NCBI GenBank assembly: GCA_947495985.1
Contig: CANMBD010000001.1
Location: 1,488,001 to 1,552,000, forward strand
DNA from: an uncultured Sphingomonadaceae bacterium
GTDB taxonomy: Bacteria; Pseudomonadota; Alphaproteobacteria; Sphingomonadales; Sphingomonadaceae
Direction: 5' to 3'
DNA: 64,000 nucleotides
Shown: in pieces, positions 1-12,406 of the stretch
Numbering within the stretch: position 1 is the first letter of the stretch
How the letters are laid out: each line of letters begins with the position of its first letter
Translations under genes and position numbers: made by a program
The notes under the pieces: generated by a model
The model's database searches: none
What the model saw: only the letters and a program-made list of their open reading frames with translations
What the model was told of the DNA's origin: nothing

Positions 1-357
1 GCCCGCCGACAGGTCTTGATCCTCAAGGTTGAGGCCAGCCACACCGGCGTCTTTCATCTGCCACGCATGTTCTCCAACGCCAGCAGCATCAGCGCCATAT
101 CCGGTTTCCAGATCAATGCTGACCGGCACATCAACTGCCGCAACAATATGCTTTGCGTTGGTGAGCGCGAATTCAAATGGCAGCTTCTCGCCATCCTCAA
201 ACCCTTGCGCACCCGCGACAGACAAGCTGCCTGTTGCGACCGCCTTGGCGCCGGCCCGAACCGCAACCTGGGCACTGCCCGCGTCCCAGATATTGTAGAG
301 GATGATCGGTTCACCCGGTTGATGCAGTTCGGCAAATTGTTCGATCATATCCGTCAT
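1..357 (-). CDS. PEP mutase/isocitrate lyase superfamily protein (partial, C-terminus outside window)
   Basis: Translation of the minus strand from the ATG at 357 stays open to base 1 and gives about 119 residues beginning MTDMIEQFAELHQPGEP. The family core is visible: LYNIWDAGSAQ (substrate loop start), AKAVATGS, the metal-binding strand SIDLETGYG and the LNLED strand. The superfamily cleaves or forms C-C or P-C bonds of small 2-oxo/2-hydroxy acids with Mg2+. The catalytic-Cys KKCGH motif of true isocitrate lyases is not in the visible part, so a PEPM or oxaloacetate-decarboxylase-like activity is more likely, but the substrate is unknown. Its ATG overlaps the ada stop codon (ATGA, 354-357), so the two are translationally coupled. 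A full-length paralogue lies at 25677-26498, next to a second alkyltransferase gene. Confidence 0.88.
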   Translation of the reverse strand, partial: MTDMIEQFAELHQPGEPIILYNIWDAGSAQVAVRAGAKAVATGSLSVAGAQGFEDGEKLPFEFALTNAKHIVAAVDVPVSIDLETGYGADAAGVGEHAWQMKDAGVAGLNLEDQDLSAG

Positions 358-1394
358 TTGGTCGCTTCCTTTTTGAGCAAACGTTCTTTTATTTCGAGCC
401 CATAGGCATAGCCGCCCATGCTGCCATCGCTGCGCACCACGCGGTGACAGGGGATAAGTACGGCGACATTATTGGCCCCATTAGCACTACCGACAGCGCG
501 AACCGCCTTGGGCTTGCCTATGGCCGCCGCGATATCGGCATAGCTGCGGGTCTCGCCGAGCGGGATTTTCTGAAGCTCTTGCCAAACGGCTTCCTGAAAA
601 GCGGTGCCCTGCACATCCAGCGGAATATGGCTAAAATCGCCGGGCTTTTCGACGGACGCTGCAACCTCCGACAACAGTTCCTGAAATGCATCATCGCCGG
701 GTTGCAGGTCCGCCTTGGGGAAACGGTCATGCAATTCTTCCTCACCTTCATTGAACGAAAGACAGCAAACGCCTTTATCTGTGGCGGCGACCATCATCGT
801 GCCCAGCGATGTTTCGATGTTGGCCCAGCGGATTGTCACGCCCGCCCCGCCATTTTTCCAAGCACTTGGTTTCATGCCCAATCTCTTTCCATTATCTGCA
901 TAAAATCTGGAAGCCGAGCCGTAGCCCGCGTCATATATTGCCTCGGTCACCGATGCACCGTCATCCAGGGCTTGCTTGGCCCGCTCGGATCGCAGGGCGC
1001 GCGCATAGGCCGCTGGCGACAAACCCATCTCGCGTTTGAATATACGCTGCAAATGGGTTGGCGAATAGCTGGTCATAGCGCCCAATTCGTCCAATGTTGG
1101 CGCCGTTTCAGCCATCCGGATCGCATCGATCACTGCCTTTACCGCCGCATCATCCCGTGCAACATCCTTGGGCATACAGCGCAAGCAAGCGCGCAAACCT
1201 GCGGCTTCCGCTTGTTCGGGCTTGGCAAAGAACCGTACATTCTCACGCTTCGGGTGCCGTGCAGCGCAGGATGGGCGGCAATAGATACCGGTGGTCAATA
1301 CGCCGGTAACAAACTTGCCGTCATAAGACCGGTCGCGATTGGCCACAGCCTGCCAGGCCATATTGTCATCGATCAAGGATTCGTTGTTGTTCAT
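354..1394 (-). CDS. ada: Ada: bifunctional O6-methylguanine-DNA methyltransferase / transcriptional activator
   Basis: 346 residues from ATG 1394 (MNNNESLIDDN); the frame stays open upstream to 1634, but the residues there do not look like Ada. The N-terminal AdaA zinc domain has Cys39, Cys43, Cys70 and Cys73 (TTGIYCRPSC and ACLRCMP), matching the methyl-phosphotriester acceptor and zinc ligands of E. coli Ada almost residue for residue. An AraC-type helix-turn-helix follows (about 100-170), then the alkyltransferase domain with LIPCHRVV, active-site Cys316. Ada accepts methyl groups suicidally and activates alkylation-repair genes once methylated. It sits first in a two-gene unit with the PEPM-family gene downstream (ATGA overlap) and is divergent from the ATP synthase operon. 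Confidence 0.96.
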   Translation of the reverse strand: MNNNESLIDDNMAWQAVANRDRSYDGKFVTGVLTTGIYCRPSCAARHPKRENVRFFAKPEQAEAAGLRACLRCMPKDVARDDAAVKAVIDAIRMAETAPTLDELGAMTSYSPTHLQRIFKREMGLSPAAYARALRSERAKQALDDGASVTEAIYDAGYGSASRFYADNGKRLGMKPSAWKNGGAGVTIRWANIETSLGTMMVAATDKGVCCLSFNEGEEELHDRFPKADLQPGDDAFQELLSEVAASVEKPGDFSHIPLDVQGTAFQEAVWQELQKIPLGETRSYADIAAAIGKPKAVRAVGSANGANNVAVLIPCHRVVRSDGSMGGYAYGLEIKERLLKKEATK

Positions 1395-1672
1395 GCCATT
1401 CTTTTGCCAACCTTTACCGACCCTCGCATCCCGTATCTTGCGATCAAAGCAAAATCTTACCTCGGACATAATCAAACAGCTTGAAAATCCGCCTTTTTTG
1501 GCAATCTTCAAAAAGCGTTCGAGTGCCATCTTGCATCGCAGCAAAATGGTTGCTAGACGCCGCCCATCCGAAGGCGAGATGCTGTTATTTTCGCCGCTGT
1601 TCGGGAACAAATCACATACCAGTTTTTTGGTCAATTTTCAGATCAATAATACAGGCACGGAGTAAAGAACGC
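1395..1672. other. Divergent intergenic region between ada and atpH
   Basis: 278 bases between two divergent starts; it must hold the ada promoter and the promoter of the ATP synthase operon. Reading frames extend into it on both strands (ada to 1634, atpH back to 1481), but the residues lack family similarity. I see no strong inverted repeat, and no -10/-35 pair that I would defend. Confidence 0.5.
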
Positions 1673-6111
<4,439 letters not shown>

Positions 6112-6115
6112 TCCA

Positions 6116-6140
6116 TTCCCCCTCCCTCACGGGAGGGGAA
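6116..6140 (+). promoter_or_regulatory. GC-rich hairpin between atpD and atpC
   Basis: CCCCTCCC (6119-6126) pairs with GGGAGGGG (6131-6138) across a TCAC loop; one bulged C lets two flanking T-A pairs extend the stem. It starts 5 bases after the atpD stop and ends 16 bases before the atpC ATG. There is no T-run after it, so it is a poor intrinsic terminator. A role in mRNA processing, stability or lower atpC output (epsilon is needed at one-third of beta) is inference. Confidence 0.6.
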
Positions 6141-6155
6141 TAGGGACATTGATTG

Positions 6156-6413
6156 ATGGCAAACCTACATTTCGAACTCGTAACCCCTGAAAAGCTCGTC
6201 CGGTCGGATGATGTTTATATGGTTGTTGTGCCCGGCGCAGAAGGCGACTTTGGCGTGCTGGCCGGCCATGCGCCGTTTATGTCCACCATCCGGGATGCAG
6301 AGCTTTCCATCTACGCCAGCGAAGGCGCAGAAGCTGAAGTGATCACCGTTCAGGGCGGTTTTGCCGAAGTGAATGAAAAAGGCCTGACCGTATTGGCTGA
6401 GGCGGTTTCCTAA
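6156..6413 (+). CDS. atpC: F1F0 ATP synthase subunit epsilon
   Basis: 85 residues from ATG 6156 ([14 protein letters not shown]); a TTG directly before it (6153) is the alternative. It is a short epsilon: the N-terminal beta-sandwich is complete ([20 protein letters not shown]) but the regulatory C-terminal helical hairpin of the E. coli protein (about 138 residues) is absent, as in many alphaproteobacteria. Inhibition of ATP hydrolysis therefore probably relies on another factor (the alphaproteobacterial zeta subunit is a known solution). The stop overlaps the stop of the convergent EamA gene by three bases. Confidence 0.95.
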   Translation: MANLHFELVTPEKLVRSDDVYMVVVPGAEGDFGVLAGHAPFMSTIRDAELSIYASEGAEAEVITVQGGFAEVNEKGLTVLAEAVS

Positions 6414-7330
6414 GCCTCGACAACCGGTGCCGTCCGGCGTTCACTGCGCCAGAGAAATAATCCACTTAGCAAGATCAGGCTGCCTCCCAGCAAAGCGAGT
6501 TCGTCAATCGCGTCTCCAAAGATGAATACGCTGATCAAAGATGCGACAATCAACTGGATATAGACAATTGGCGCGATTGCTGCCGCCGTCGTGCGCATAG
6601 TAGCCATATAGAGCAGGAAATGGCAGCTCGTGGCCGTGACAGCCACAACTGCACAGCGCAGGATAACATCCCAATCCGGCGCGCCGGGAACATGCATCAC
6701 CGGCACCCAGAAATGGCCGATCATAGAGGCAACCGACAAAAATATGGCGGCCCAGAAGGCAATGTAAAACTGCGCTGCAAATATGGATCGCTGGCTGGAC
6801 ACCATACGATTTAGAATCAGCATCGCCGCCATCGCAACCGCCGAGAACAGGGGCAGAATGGCAACCCAGCCAAAGGCGGCCACATTGGGGCGCAGCATGA
6901 TCAAAACACCGCCAAAAGCCACAATCGTCGCTATCCAGGTCGTAGGCCTCATCTTTTCCTTTAAGAACCAGCCTGAAAACAGGGCTGTGAGGATCGGATT
7001 GACGAAAGATATCGCCACTGCATCTGCCAATGGCATGATGTAAATGGCTGAAAAGAAAGTAATTGTTCCAATCGCCAGCGTCATGCCACGTGCAGCATGC
7101 AGCCAAGGCCGGCTGATCTGAAAACCGGCCCTGCCCTCTCGCCATGCAAGAATGGCAGCCAAAGCTGCAGCTCCGATGGTAAAACGCAGCGCCGCAACCG
7201 CTGGCGCCGGCCAATCGCCCGCCATGGATTTGATAAACGCATCGCCAATGGGGAATCCGGAAAAAGCAATCAGGGCCAACAAGATACCACTGCCCGCTAC
7301 TGTTTTTCCGATATTTTTATCCGCCTGCAA
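6410..7330 (-). CDS. EamA/DMT-family inner-membrane transporter
   Basis: 306 residues starting at a TTG (7330); no ATG or GTG occurs before the first membrane segment. About ten hydrophobic segments in two EamA repeats: the first from [21 protein letters not shown], the second from [20 protein letters not shown]. The [27 protein letters not shown] segment is typical of the drug/metabolite transporter family. The substrate cannot be read from sequence. It is convergent with atpC with a 3-base overlap. A second EamA transporter is at 16337-17290. Confidence 0.88.
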   Translation of the reverse strand: MQADKNIGKTVAGSGILLALIAFSGFPIGDAFIKSMAGDWPAPAVAALRFTIGAAALAAILAWREGRAGFQISRPWLHAARGMTLAIGTITFFSAIYIMPLADAVAISFVNPILTALFSGWFLKEKMRPTTWIATIVAFGGVLIMLRPNVAAFGWVAILPLFSAVAMAAMLILNRMVSSQRSIFAAQFYIAFWAAIFLSVASMIGHFWVPVMHVPGAPDWDVILRCAVVAVTATSCHFLLYMATMRTTAAAIAPIVYIQLIVASLISVFIFGDAIDELALLGGSLILLSGLFLWRSERRTAPVVEA

Positions 7331-7350
7331 AATCCGTCCAATCCAAAAAG

Positions 7351-7373
7351 GCCTGCAGCCACCGATTGCAGGC
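7351..7373 (-). terminator. Terminator-like hairpin in the leader of the EamA gene
   Basis: GCCTGCA (7351-7357) and TGCAGGC (7367-7373) form a perfect 7-bp stem with a 9-base loop. Read on the minus strand the stem is followed by CTTTTTGG, the layout of an intrinsic terminator. It lies 20 bases upstream of the EamA start, so it would act in the leader (attenuation) or block antisense transcription from the cpaF side. Function not shown. Confidence 0.45.
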
Positions 7374-7455
7374 TATTCGGCAACACACAACCATCTTTTG
7401 CTCACTGGAACAAATCGCATAAAACCAAAACTGTCCCATCACCATTATCCAAACA

Positions 7456-7463
7456 TTAACCAT
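7456..7463 (+). promoter_or_regulatory. Possible CtrA half-site upstream of cpaF
   Basis: TTAACCAT occurs 57 bases before the cpaF start. This 8-mer is a known CtrA half-site in Caulobacter, where CtrA controls pilus genes. A single octamer occurs by chance often enough that this is only suggestive. Confidence 0.35.
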
Positions 7464-7519
7464 TTTCCCCGAAAGAGATGTCTGATGACTTGGGAACAAA
7501 CTATTTCCGGCGGAGAGAC

Positions 7520-9055
7520 ATGAGCGCATTTGGTAAGAAAAATGGATTGGGTGGCGGCAGACCGTCATTTGGCGTCGCAAAACCTATGTCTGGTGGTGGG
7601 GGAAAGAAACCTACCGATCCGGAAGATCTCGAAAAACCAGCAGGCGGCGGCCAGTTTCCACCAATAGATGCTGTCCCGCTTCCTGGCGAGCAGCAATCCT
7701 CTGAAGCGCCTACTCCAGATAAAGACGATGCAATGTCGCGCCTTGCCGAGCGGTCCAATCCGCTGCCTGAGGAAGGCGACAAGGATGAAGGCTTTGGCGC
7801 ATCCGTCCACAAGATTAAAGAGCAGGTGCTTCCGCGCTTGCTGGAACGGGTTGACCCCGAAGCCGCGGCGACGCTCAACAAGGAAGAGCTGACCGAGGAA
7901 TTCCGTCCGATCATCATGGAAGTGTTGACCGAGCTGAAACTGACATTGAATCGGCGTGAGCAATTTGCGCTGGAGAAGGTGCTGGTTGATGAACTGCTCG
8001 GCTTTGGACCTCTTGAAGAGCTTCTCCAAAATCCGGATATTTCGGATATCATGGTCAACGGCCCGGAACAGACTTACATTGAGATTAAGGGTAAACTTGA
8101 AATCGCGCCAATCCAGTTCCGCGATGAAGAACATCTTTTTCAGATTGCTCAGCGCATCGTGAACCAGGTCGGCCGCCGTGTTGACCAGACCACACCGCTT
8201 GCCGATGCGCGCTTGGCCGATGGTTCTCGTGTGAACGTCATTGTGCCGCCGCTTAGCCTTAAGGGCACGGCCATCTCCATTCGTAAATTCTCCGACAAAC
8301 CGATTACCCTCGATATGATGCAGGGCTTTGGCTCTATGTCCACGGCGATGTGTACCGCGCTAAAGATTGCGGGTGCCTGCCGCTTCAATGTCGTTATCTC
8401 TGGCGGTACGGGTTCTGGTAAAACGACCATGCTCAACGCCATGTCGAAAATGATCGATCCCGGTGAGCGCGTGCTGACCATCGAGGATGCTGCCGAGCTT
8501 CGCCTGCAACAACCACATTGGCTGCCGCTCGAAACCCGTCCTCCAAACCTGGAAGGCGAAGGCGCGATTACTATTGGCGATCTTGTGAAAAACGCCCTGC
8601 GTATGCGTCCTGACCGGATCATCCTTGGTGAGATTCGTGGTGCGGAATGTTTCGACCTTCTCGCTGCTATGAACACGGGCCATGATGGCTCCATGTGTAC
8701 GCTTCACGCCAACAGCCCGCGCGAGTGCCTTGGTCGTATGGAAAACATGATTTTGATGGGCGACATTAAAATCCCGAAAGAAGCCATTTCACGGCAGATT
8801 GCAGAATCCGTTGACCTGATTGTACAGGTGAAGCGTCTTCGCGACGGTTCACGTCGTACCACCAACATTACCGAAGTTATCGGGATGGAAGGCGATGTGA
8901 TCGTGACGCAGGAATTGTTCAAATATCAATATCTGGACGAGGATGCCGACGGCAAGATTATTGGTGAATATCAATCATCCGGCCTGCGCCCGTACACGCT
9001 TGAAAAAGCGCGGCAATATGGTTTTGAACAACCATTGCTAGAGGCCTGCCTCTAA
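7520..9055 (+). CDS. cpaF: CpaF/TadA-type secretion ATPase (Flp/Tad pilus assembly)
   Basis: 511 residues from ATG 7520 (MSAFGKKNGLGGGRPSFGV). I prefer it over ATG 7478 because GGCGGAGAGAC stands just before it and the N-terminus matches the family. A disordered Gly/Pro-rich N-terminus (about 1-75) is followed by the N1D helical domain (VLPRLLERVDPEAAATLNKEEL) and the secretion ATPase core: Walker A ISGGTGSGKTTMLNAM near residues 293-306, Asp/His boxes around ILGEIRGAECFDLLAAMNTGHDGS, then TLHANSPRECLGRMENM. CpaF powers Flp pilin extrusion. No other cpa/tad genes lie in the window, so it is encoded apart from the rest of its machine. Confidence 0.95.
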   Translation: MSAFGKKNGLGGGRPSFGVAKPMSGGGGKKPTDPEDLEKPAGGGQFPPIDAVPLPGEQQSSEAPTPDKDDAMSRLAERSNPLPEEGDKDEGFGASVHKIKEQVLPRLLERVDPEAAATLNKEELTEEFRPIIMEVLTELKLTLNRREQFALEKVLVDELLGFGPLEELLQNPDISDIMVNGPEQTYIEIKGKLEIAPIQFRDEEHLFQIAQRIVNQVGRRVDQTTPLADARLADGSRVNVIVPPLSLKGTAISIRKFSDKPITLDMMQGFGSMSTAMCTALKIAGACRFNVVISGGTGSGKTTMLNAMSKMIDPGERVLTIEDAAELRLQQPHWLPLETRPPNLEGEGAITIGDLVKNALRMRPDRIILGEIRGAECFDLLAAMNTGHDGSMCTLHANSPRECLGRMENMILMGDIKIPKEAISRQIAESVDLIVQVKRLRDGSRRTTNITEVIGMEGDVIVTQELFKYQYLDEDADGKIIGEYQSSGLRPYTLEKARQYGFEQPLLEACL

Positions 9056-9591
9056 GAAATTTCCAATGCTTCGGCGAGATATTTGCCGTTTTTCGCGAGA
9101 AGATATTCCGTTGTCGGCGGGAAACCATCCAACACGTTCCTTTGCACAAGCTGCTGCGCCGTTGTCGTCTTCAGACTGAGCGAAACTGCGCGTGGTGATG
9201 CCTCGGGCAAAGCCCGTTCTATCGCGCTGAAACGGTTCCGCCCTGCGGCCAGGACGTGAACCAGCGGTAAGGTCCAGCGAGTCATATCCTGAACCGGTAT
9301 TTCCAGACGGTCCTGCGTCTTGATGACAGAACTGGCAACCTTAGCCAGTGCCTCGCCGCTTTCGGTCAGTAGATATTCGGGACGTAGCGGATGACCATGA
9401 CCCGGATTGCGTATCACCCAACCGGCCTCGATCAGCTGTTCAAGAGCACGGGACAGGCTGTCACGCGACAGACCAACGCGATTCAATATCTCCACGAACC
9501 GAGCGCCCTTACCAGAAAGCACTGCCAATATCGCAATCGTCCAGCGATAGCGACTGAGCGCAAGAACAGTCGGTAATGGTAAAATTGACAT
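9052..9591 (-). CDS. HxlR-type regulator with two winged-helix domains in one chain
   Basis: 179 residues forming an internal duplication. Repeat 1 runs from RWT (16-18) to EYLLTESGEALA (72-83). Repeat 2 runs from RWT (105-107) to EYLLAKNGKYLA (162-173). Each half has the size and ending of an HxlR/DUF24 winged helix, a family that normally works as a dimer of about 110-residue chains, so this looks like a covalent dimer. Repeat 1 keeps a clear recognition helix (GLSRDSLSRALEQLIEAGW); repeat 2 is more diverged. It is divergent from the VOC gene with 64 bases between, which suggests it controls that operon. The stop overlaps the cpaF stop by four bases. Confidence 0.82.
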   Translation of the reverse strand: MSILPLPTVLALSRYRWTIAILAVLSGKGARFVEILNRVGLSRDSLSRALEQLIEAGWVIRNPGHGHPLRPEYLLTESGEALAKVASSVIKTQDRLEIPVQDMTRWTLPLVHVLAAGRNRFSAIERALPEASPRAVSLSLKTTTAQQLVQRNVLDGFPPTTEYLLAKNGKYLAEALEIS

Positions 9592-9655
9592 AATATTTAA
9601 TCTACTATACTTTTCTGACTATAAATCAACCACGAGTCGAAAGGGAATTTTCCAC

Positions 9656-10027
9656 ATGGCAATAAAGTATGACGGCGATTTGACCGTTTCAGTGGGCGTT
9701 AGCGACATTGATGCGGCCATCGAATGGTATTCAAAAATCCTCGATTTCGAGCTGTTATATAAAAATGCTGACATTGCCTGGGGTGAAATGTCCACAGGAT
9801 TGCCGAACGTCAATCTCGGCCTCAGTCAGGTCGAAACAGTCCAACATGGCGGCGGTGCCACTCCTGTCTGGGGTGTGAAGGACATAGTTAAGGCAAAAGC
9901 CAGTTTGGACGCGGCGAAAGTGAAACAAGACGGCGAAATTCAGCATATTCCCGGTTTGGTGAAACTTCTCACTTTCTACGATCCCGACGGCAATGCGATG
10001 ATGCTGTTCGAGAATGACAGCCAATGA
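9656..10027 (+). CDS. VOC (glyoxalase/bleomycin-resistance fold) family protein
   Basis: 123 residues: beta-alpha-beta-beta-beta repeats with the opening VSVGVSDIDAAIEWYSKILDFELLY and the closing LTFYDPDGNAMMLFENDS, both typical of single-domain VOC proteins. These are small metalloenzymes or ligand binders acting on thiol adducts, lactoylglutathione-like compounds or antibiotics; the substrate is not predictable. It is first in a two-gene unit divergent from the double HxlR regulator, and its stop overlaps the next start (ATGA at 10024). Confidence 0.87.
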   Translation: MAIKYDGDLTVSVGVSDIDAAIEWYSKILDFELLYKNADIAWGEMSTGLPNVNLGLSQVETVQHGGGATPVWGVKDIVKAKASLDAAKVKQDGEIQHIPGLVKLLTFYDPDGNAMMLFENDSQ

Positions 10028-10539
10028 CTTCAGCGTTGTTGTGGCTACCGGTGATATTGGCAATACAGACGTCAACGCCTGCCACAGGCGGAGACTTGCC
10101 CAATTGGCTGCTTGGAAACTGGGCTGGCAAGGGCGCGTTGTTCGAGCAGCCCGCTAGCATGTCTCTTTCCGTTTGCCCCTTAACCGGAGACCGTGGACTG
10201 ACACTCGACTATCAAGTCACCGGGGAAGGCAATCCCGCAATCCATTTTACGGGCCACGCAGATTATATTCCGGATGGCAAAAATCGATGGCGCGGTCGCT
10301 GGACCGGCAGCAATGGTGTGGACCACGATTTGACTGCTCTCGCCTCAGATGACTCATTCGTTGCCACTTGGAAAAATGCTGCGGTTGAGACAGGTAGAAC
10401 GCACTATCAAGGCATTGCGCCCGGACAGCTCAGAGTGACGGATTATGTCTTGCGAGACGGTGGACGTTTTGAGCAATTTGCCAGTGCTGAATATGCTCGC
10501 AATTCAGCCTGTCCAGGATTGACGGAAAAGGGTCAGTGA
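10024..10539 (+). CDS. Exported hypothetical protein, beta-rich
   Basis: 171 residues. The start overlaps the VOC stop (ATGA). A short hydrophobic N-terminus (MTSALLWLPVILAIQTSTPA) reads as a signal peptide. The rest, LPNWLLGNWAGKGALFEQPASM through GRWTGSNGVDHDL and THYQGIAPGQLRVTDYVLR, looks like the antiparallel barrel of DUF1579/lipocalin-like small-molecule binders, but I cannot assign a family firmly. Coupling to a VOC gene suggests a shared stress or metabolite response. The 3' end overlaps the convergent small gene by 7 bases. Confidence 0.72.
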   Translation: MTSALLWLPVILAIQTSTPATGGDLPNWLLGNWAGKGALFEQPASMSLSVCPLTGDRGLTLDYQVTGEGNPAIHFTGHADYIPDGKNRWRGRWTGSNGVDHDLTALASDDSFVATWKNAAVETGRTHYQGIAPGQLRVTDYVLRDGGRFEQFASAEYARNSACPGLTEKGQ

Positions 10540-10736
10540 CCTTTAAACGCTAAACCGATGCTGATGGCTGCAAAGAGCAAAGACATCAGCATGACGAAGG
10601 GCCAAGGCATGAAGCCAACCTTTTCGATATTCTTACGATTGTTTCGGCGACGTTCGGCGACTGCAGCAATAGCCGCAATCACGACGGCAACGCCGCCAGC
10701 AATCGCCCATCCACTTAAATCCGTCAACAAGTCCAA
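10533..10736 (-). CDS. Small two-helix membrane protein
   Basis: 67 residues. Two membrane segments (GWAIAGGVAVVIAAIAAVA and FVMLMSLLFAAISIGLAF) flank a basic cytoplasmic loop ERRRNNRKNIEKVG. It starts 6 bases after the mmsB stop on the same strand, so it is the last gene of the valine-degradation operon. Function unknown; no cofactor or catalytic motif is visible. Confidence 0.7.
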   Translation of the reverse strand: MDLLTDLSGWAIAGGVAVVIAAIAAVAERRRNNRKNIEKVGFMPWPFVMLMSLLFAAISIGLAFKGH

Positions 10737-10742
10737 AGTCGA

Positions 10743-11621
10743 TCAATCGTCCAGCATGTTGATAATGCCGGAAAAATCCATACCGCCTTGCCCATTTGCT
10801 TCAGCATATTGCTCATAAAGCGCGCGTGCTTTTTCGCCCATGGGAACCTGTGCACCAGCACTTTCCGCCGCTTCCATCGCAAGACGTAGATCTTTCAACA
10901 TCAAGGCAGCAGCAAAACCGCCCTCATAGCCATTATCTGCCGGGCTTTGCGGTCCAACACCGGGCACTGGACAATAGCTTGTCATCGACCAATTCTGACC
11001 TGATGCCTTCGATGAAATATCATAGAAATTCTGAAGGTCGAGCCCCAGCTTTTCGGCCATCTTGAATGTCTCGCAGGTCGCAATCATCGAAGCACCGAGA
11101 AGCATGTTGTTGCAGATCTTTGCAGCCTGCCCTGCGCCATTGTCACCGGCGTGTATGACGGCCTTGCCCATATCCGACAAAATCGGTTCGGCCCGTTTAA
11201 AGGCCTCTTCGCTACCGCCAACCATGAAAGTCAGCGTACCGCCATTAGCCGCAGCGATACCGCCGGACACCGGCGCATCCACCGGCACAATATTCTTTGC
11301 CTTGGCCATATCGGCAACATCACGCGCGCTATCGACGTCGATGGTCGAGCAATCCAGCACCAATGTGCCCGGTCCGGCATTGATGATCACATCATTGGCA
11401 TAGACGGACCGGACATGTTTTCCGGCAGGTAGCATCGTTACCACGGCTTCCATATGACGGATAGCATCAGCGGCATCGCTGACGGGATGACAGCCTGCTT
11501 CGCCCGCTTTGGCCAGCGCTTCGCCCGATAGGTCAAAAGCATGCACTTCGTGCCCCGCCTTCGCCAGATTGGCGGCCATCCCGCCGCCCATATTGCCGAG
11601 ACCGATAAATCCGATTTTCAT
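10743..11621 (-). CDS. mmsB: 3-hydroxyisobutyrate dehydrogenase
   Basis: 292 residues from ATG 11621, two bases after the enoyl-CoA hydratase stop; the frame opens 18 bases earlier inside that gene. Rossmann motif MKIGFIGLGNMGGGMAANLA, substrate motif VDAPVSGGIAAANGGTL, catalytic-Lys motif NGAGQAAKICNNM and C-terminal KDLRLAMEAAESAG. It oxidises 3-hydroxyisobutyrate to methylmalonate semialdehyde with NAD+ in valine breakdown. The order acyl-CoA dehydrogenase, hydrolase, hydratase, mmsB supports this over other beta-hydroxyacid dehydrogenases. Confidence 0.93.
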   Translation of the reverse strand: MKIGFIGLGNMGGGMAANLAKAGHEVHAFDLSGEALAKAGEAGCHPVSDAADAIRHMEAVVTMLPAGKHVRSVYANDVIINAGPGTLVLDCSTIDVDSARDVADMAKAKNIVPVDAPVSGGIAAANGGTLTFMVGGSEEAFKRAEPILSDMGKAVIHAGDNGAGQAAKICNNMLLGASMIATCETFKMAEKLGLDLQNFYDISSKASGQNWSMTSYCPVPGVGPQSPADNGYEGGFAAALMLKDLRLAMEAAESAGAQVPMGEKARALYEQYAEANGQGGMDFSGIINMLDD

Positions 11622-11623
11622 GT

Positions 11624-12406
11624 TTAGCGCCCCTTCCATTTGCCTTCGCGCTTCTCGATAAACGCAGCCATGCCTTCGGCTTTGTCTTCGGTAGCGGTCA
11701 GTATCTGGAACAGGCGGCGCTCGTGCAGCAACCCCTGATCAAGCATGGTTTCAAACGCGGCATTGACCATTTCCTTGTTCACCTGAATGGCCATGGGCGG
11801 CATCGAGGCAATTGTGCCAGCCGCCTTGATGGCTTCATCGATGAGTTGGTCATGCGGCACGACCCGCGCCACCAGACCTGACCGTTCCGCTTCTTCTGCG
11901 TCCATCATCCGGCCCGTCAAACACATGTCCATCGATTTGGATTTACCAACCGCGCGGGTCAGGCGCTGTGACCCTCCCATACCCGGTGCAACGCCTAGCT
12001 TGATTTCCGGTTGGCCAAATTTGGCGTTTTCACTGGCAATGATGAAATCCGCCATCATCGCCAATTCACAGCCACCGCCCAGTGCAAAGCCGTTCACCGC
12101 CGCTATCCAAGGTTTGCGCGTTGTTTTGACAATCTGACTGGTCCATTTGGAGAAAAAATCCTCCAAGTAGAAATCAGCCGCAGACTTCTCGTACATTTCC
12201 TTGATGTCGGCGCCGGCTGCAAAGGCCTTGTCACCCGACCCCGTCAGAACCGCGCAAAGCTGCGTTTCGTCCGCCTCAAAGGATGCAAAGGCACTGATCA
12301 ATTCATCCAGAACCTCACTGTTTAGCGCATTGAGCGACTTGGGCCGGTTCAACGTAATCAGAGTTACTTGACCCTTTTGCTCGGTCAGAATCGTTTCGTA
12401 AGTCAT
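11624..12406 (-). CDS. Enoyl-CoA hydratase
   Basis: 260 residues from ATG 12406, which overlaps the preceding stop (ATGA); an earlier in-frame ATG at 12418 is less likely. Crotonase fold: oxyanion-hole strands [10 protein letters not shown] and [16 protein letters not shown], and the catalytic glutamates in the region [24 protein letters not shown]. Both glutamate positions look intact, so hydration of 2-enoyl-CoA (here methacrylyl-CoA to 3-hydroxyisobutyryl-CoA) is expected. It works between the acyl-CoA dehydrogenase and the CoA hydrolase of the same operon. Confidence 0.92.
   Translation of the reverse strand: MTYETILTEQKGQVTLITLNRPKSLNALNSEVLDELISAFASFEADETQLCAVLTGSGDKAFAAGADIKEMYEKSAADFYLEDFFSKWTSQIVKTTRKPWIAAVNGFALGGGCELAMMADFIIASENAKFGQPEIKLGVAPGMGGSQRLTRAVGKSKSMDMCLTGRMMDAEEAERSGLVARVVPHDQLIDEAIKAAGTIASMPPMAIQVNKEMVNAAFETMLDQGLLHERRLFQILTATEDKAEGMAAFIEKREGKWKGR

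Noticed and set aside
444..1484. 346-residue open frame on the plus strand
   Set aside because: It lies opposite ada; the residues show no family pattern and ada is unmistakable on the other strand.
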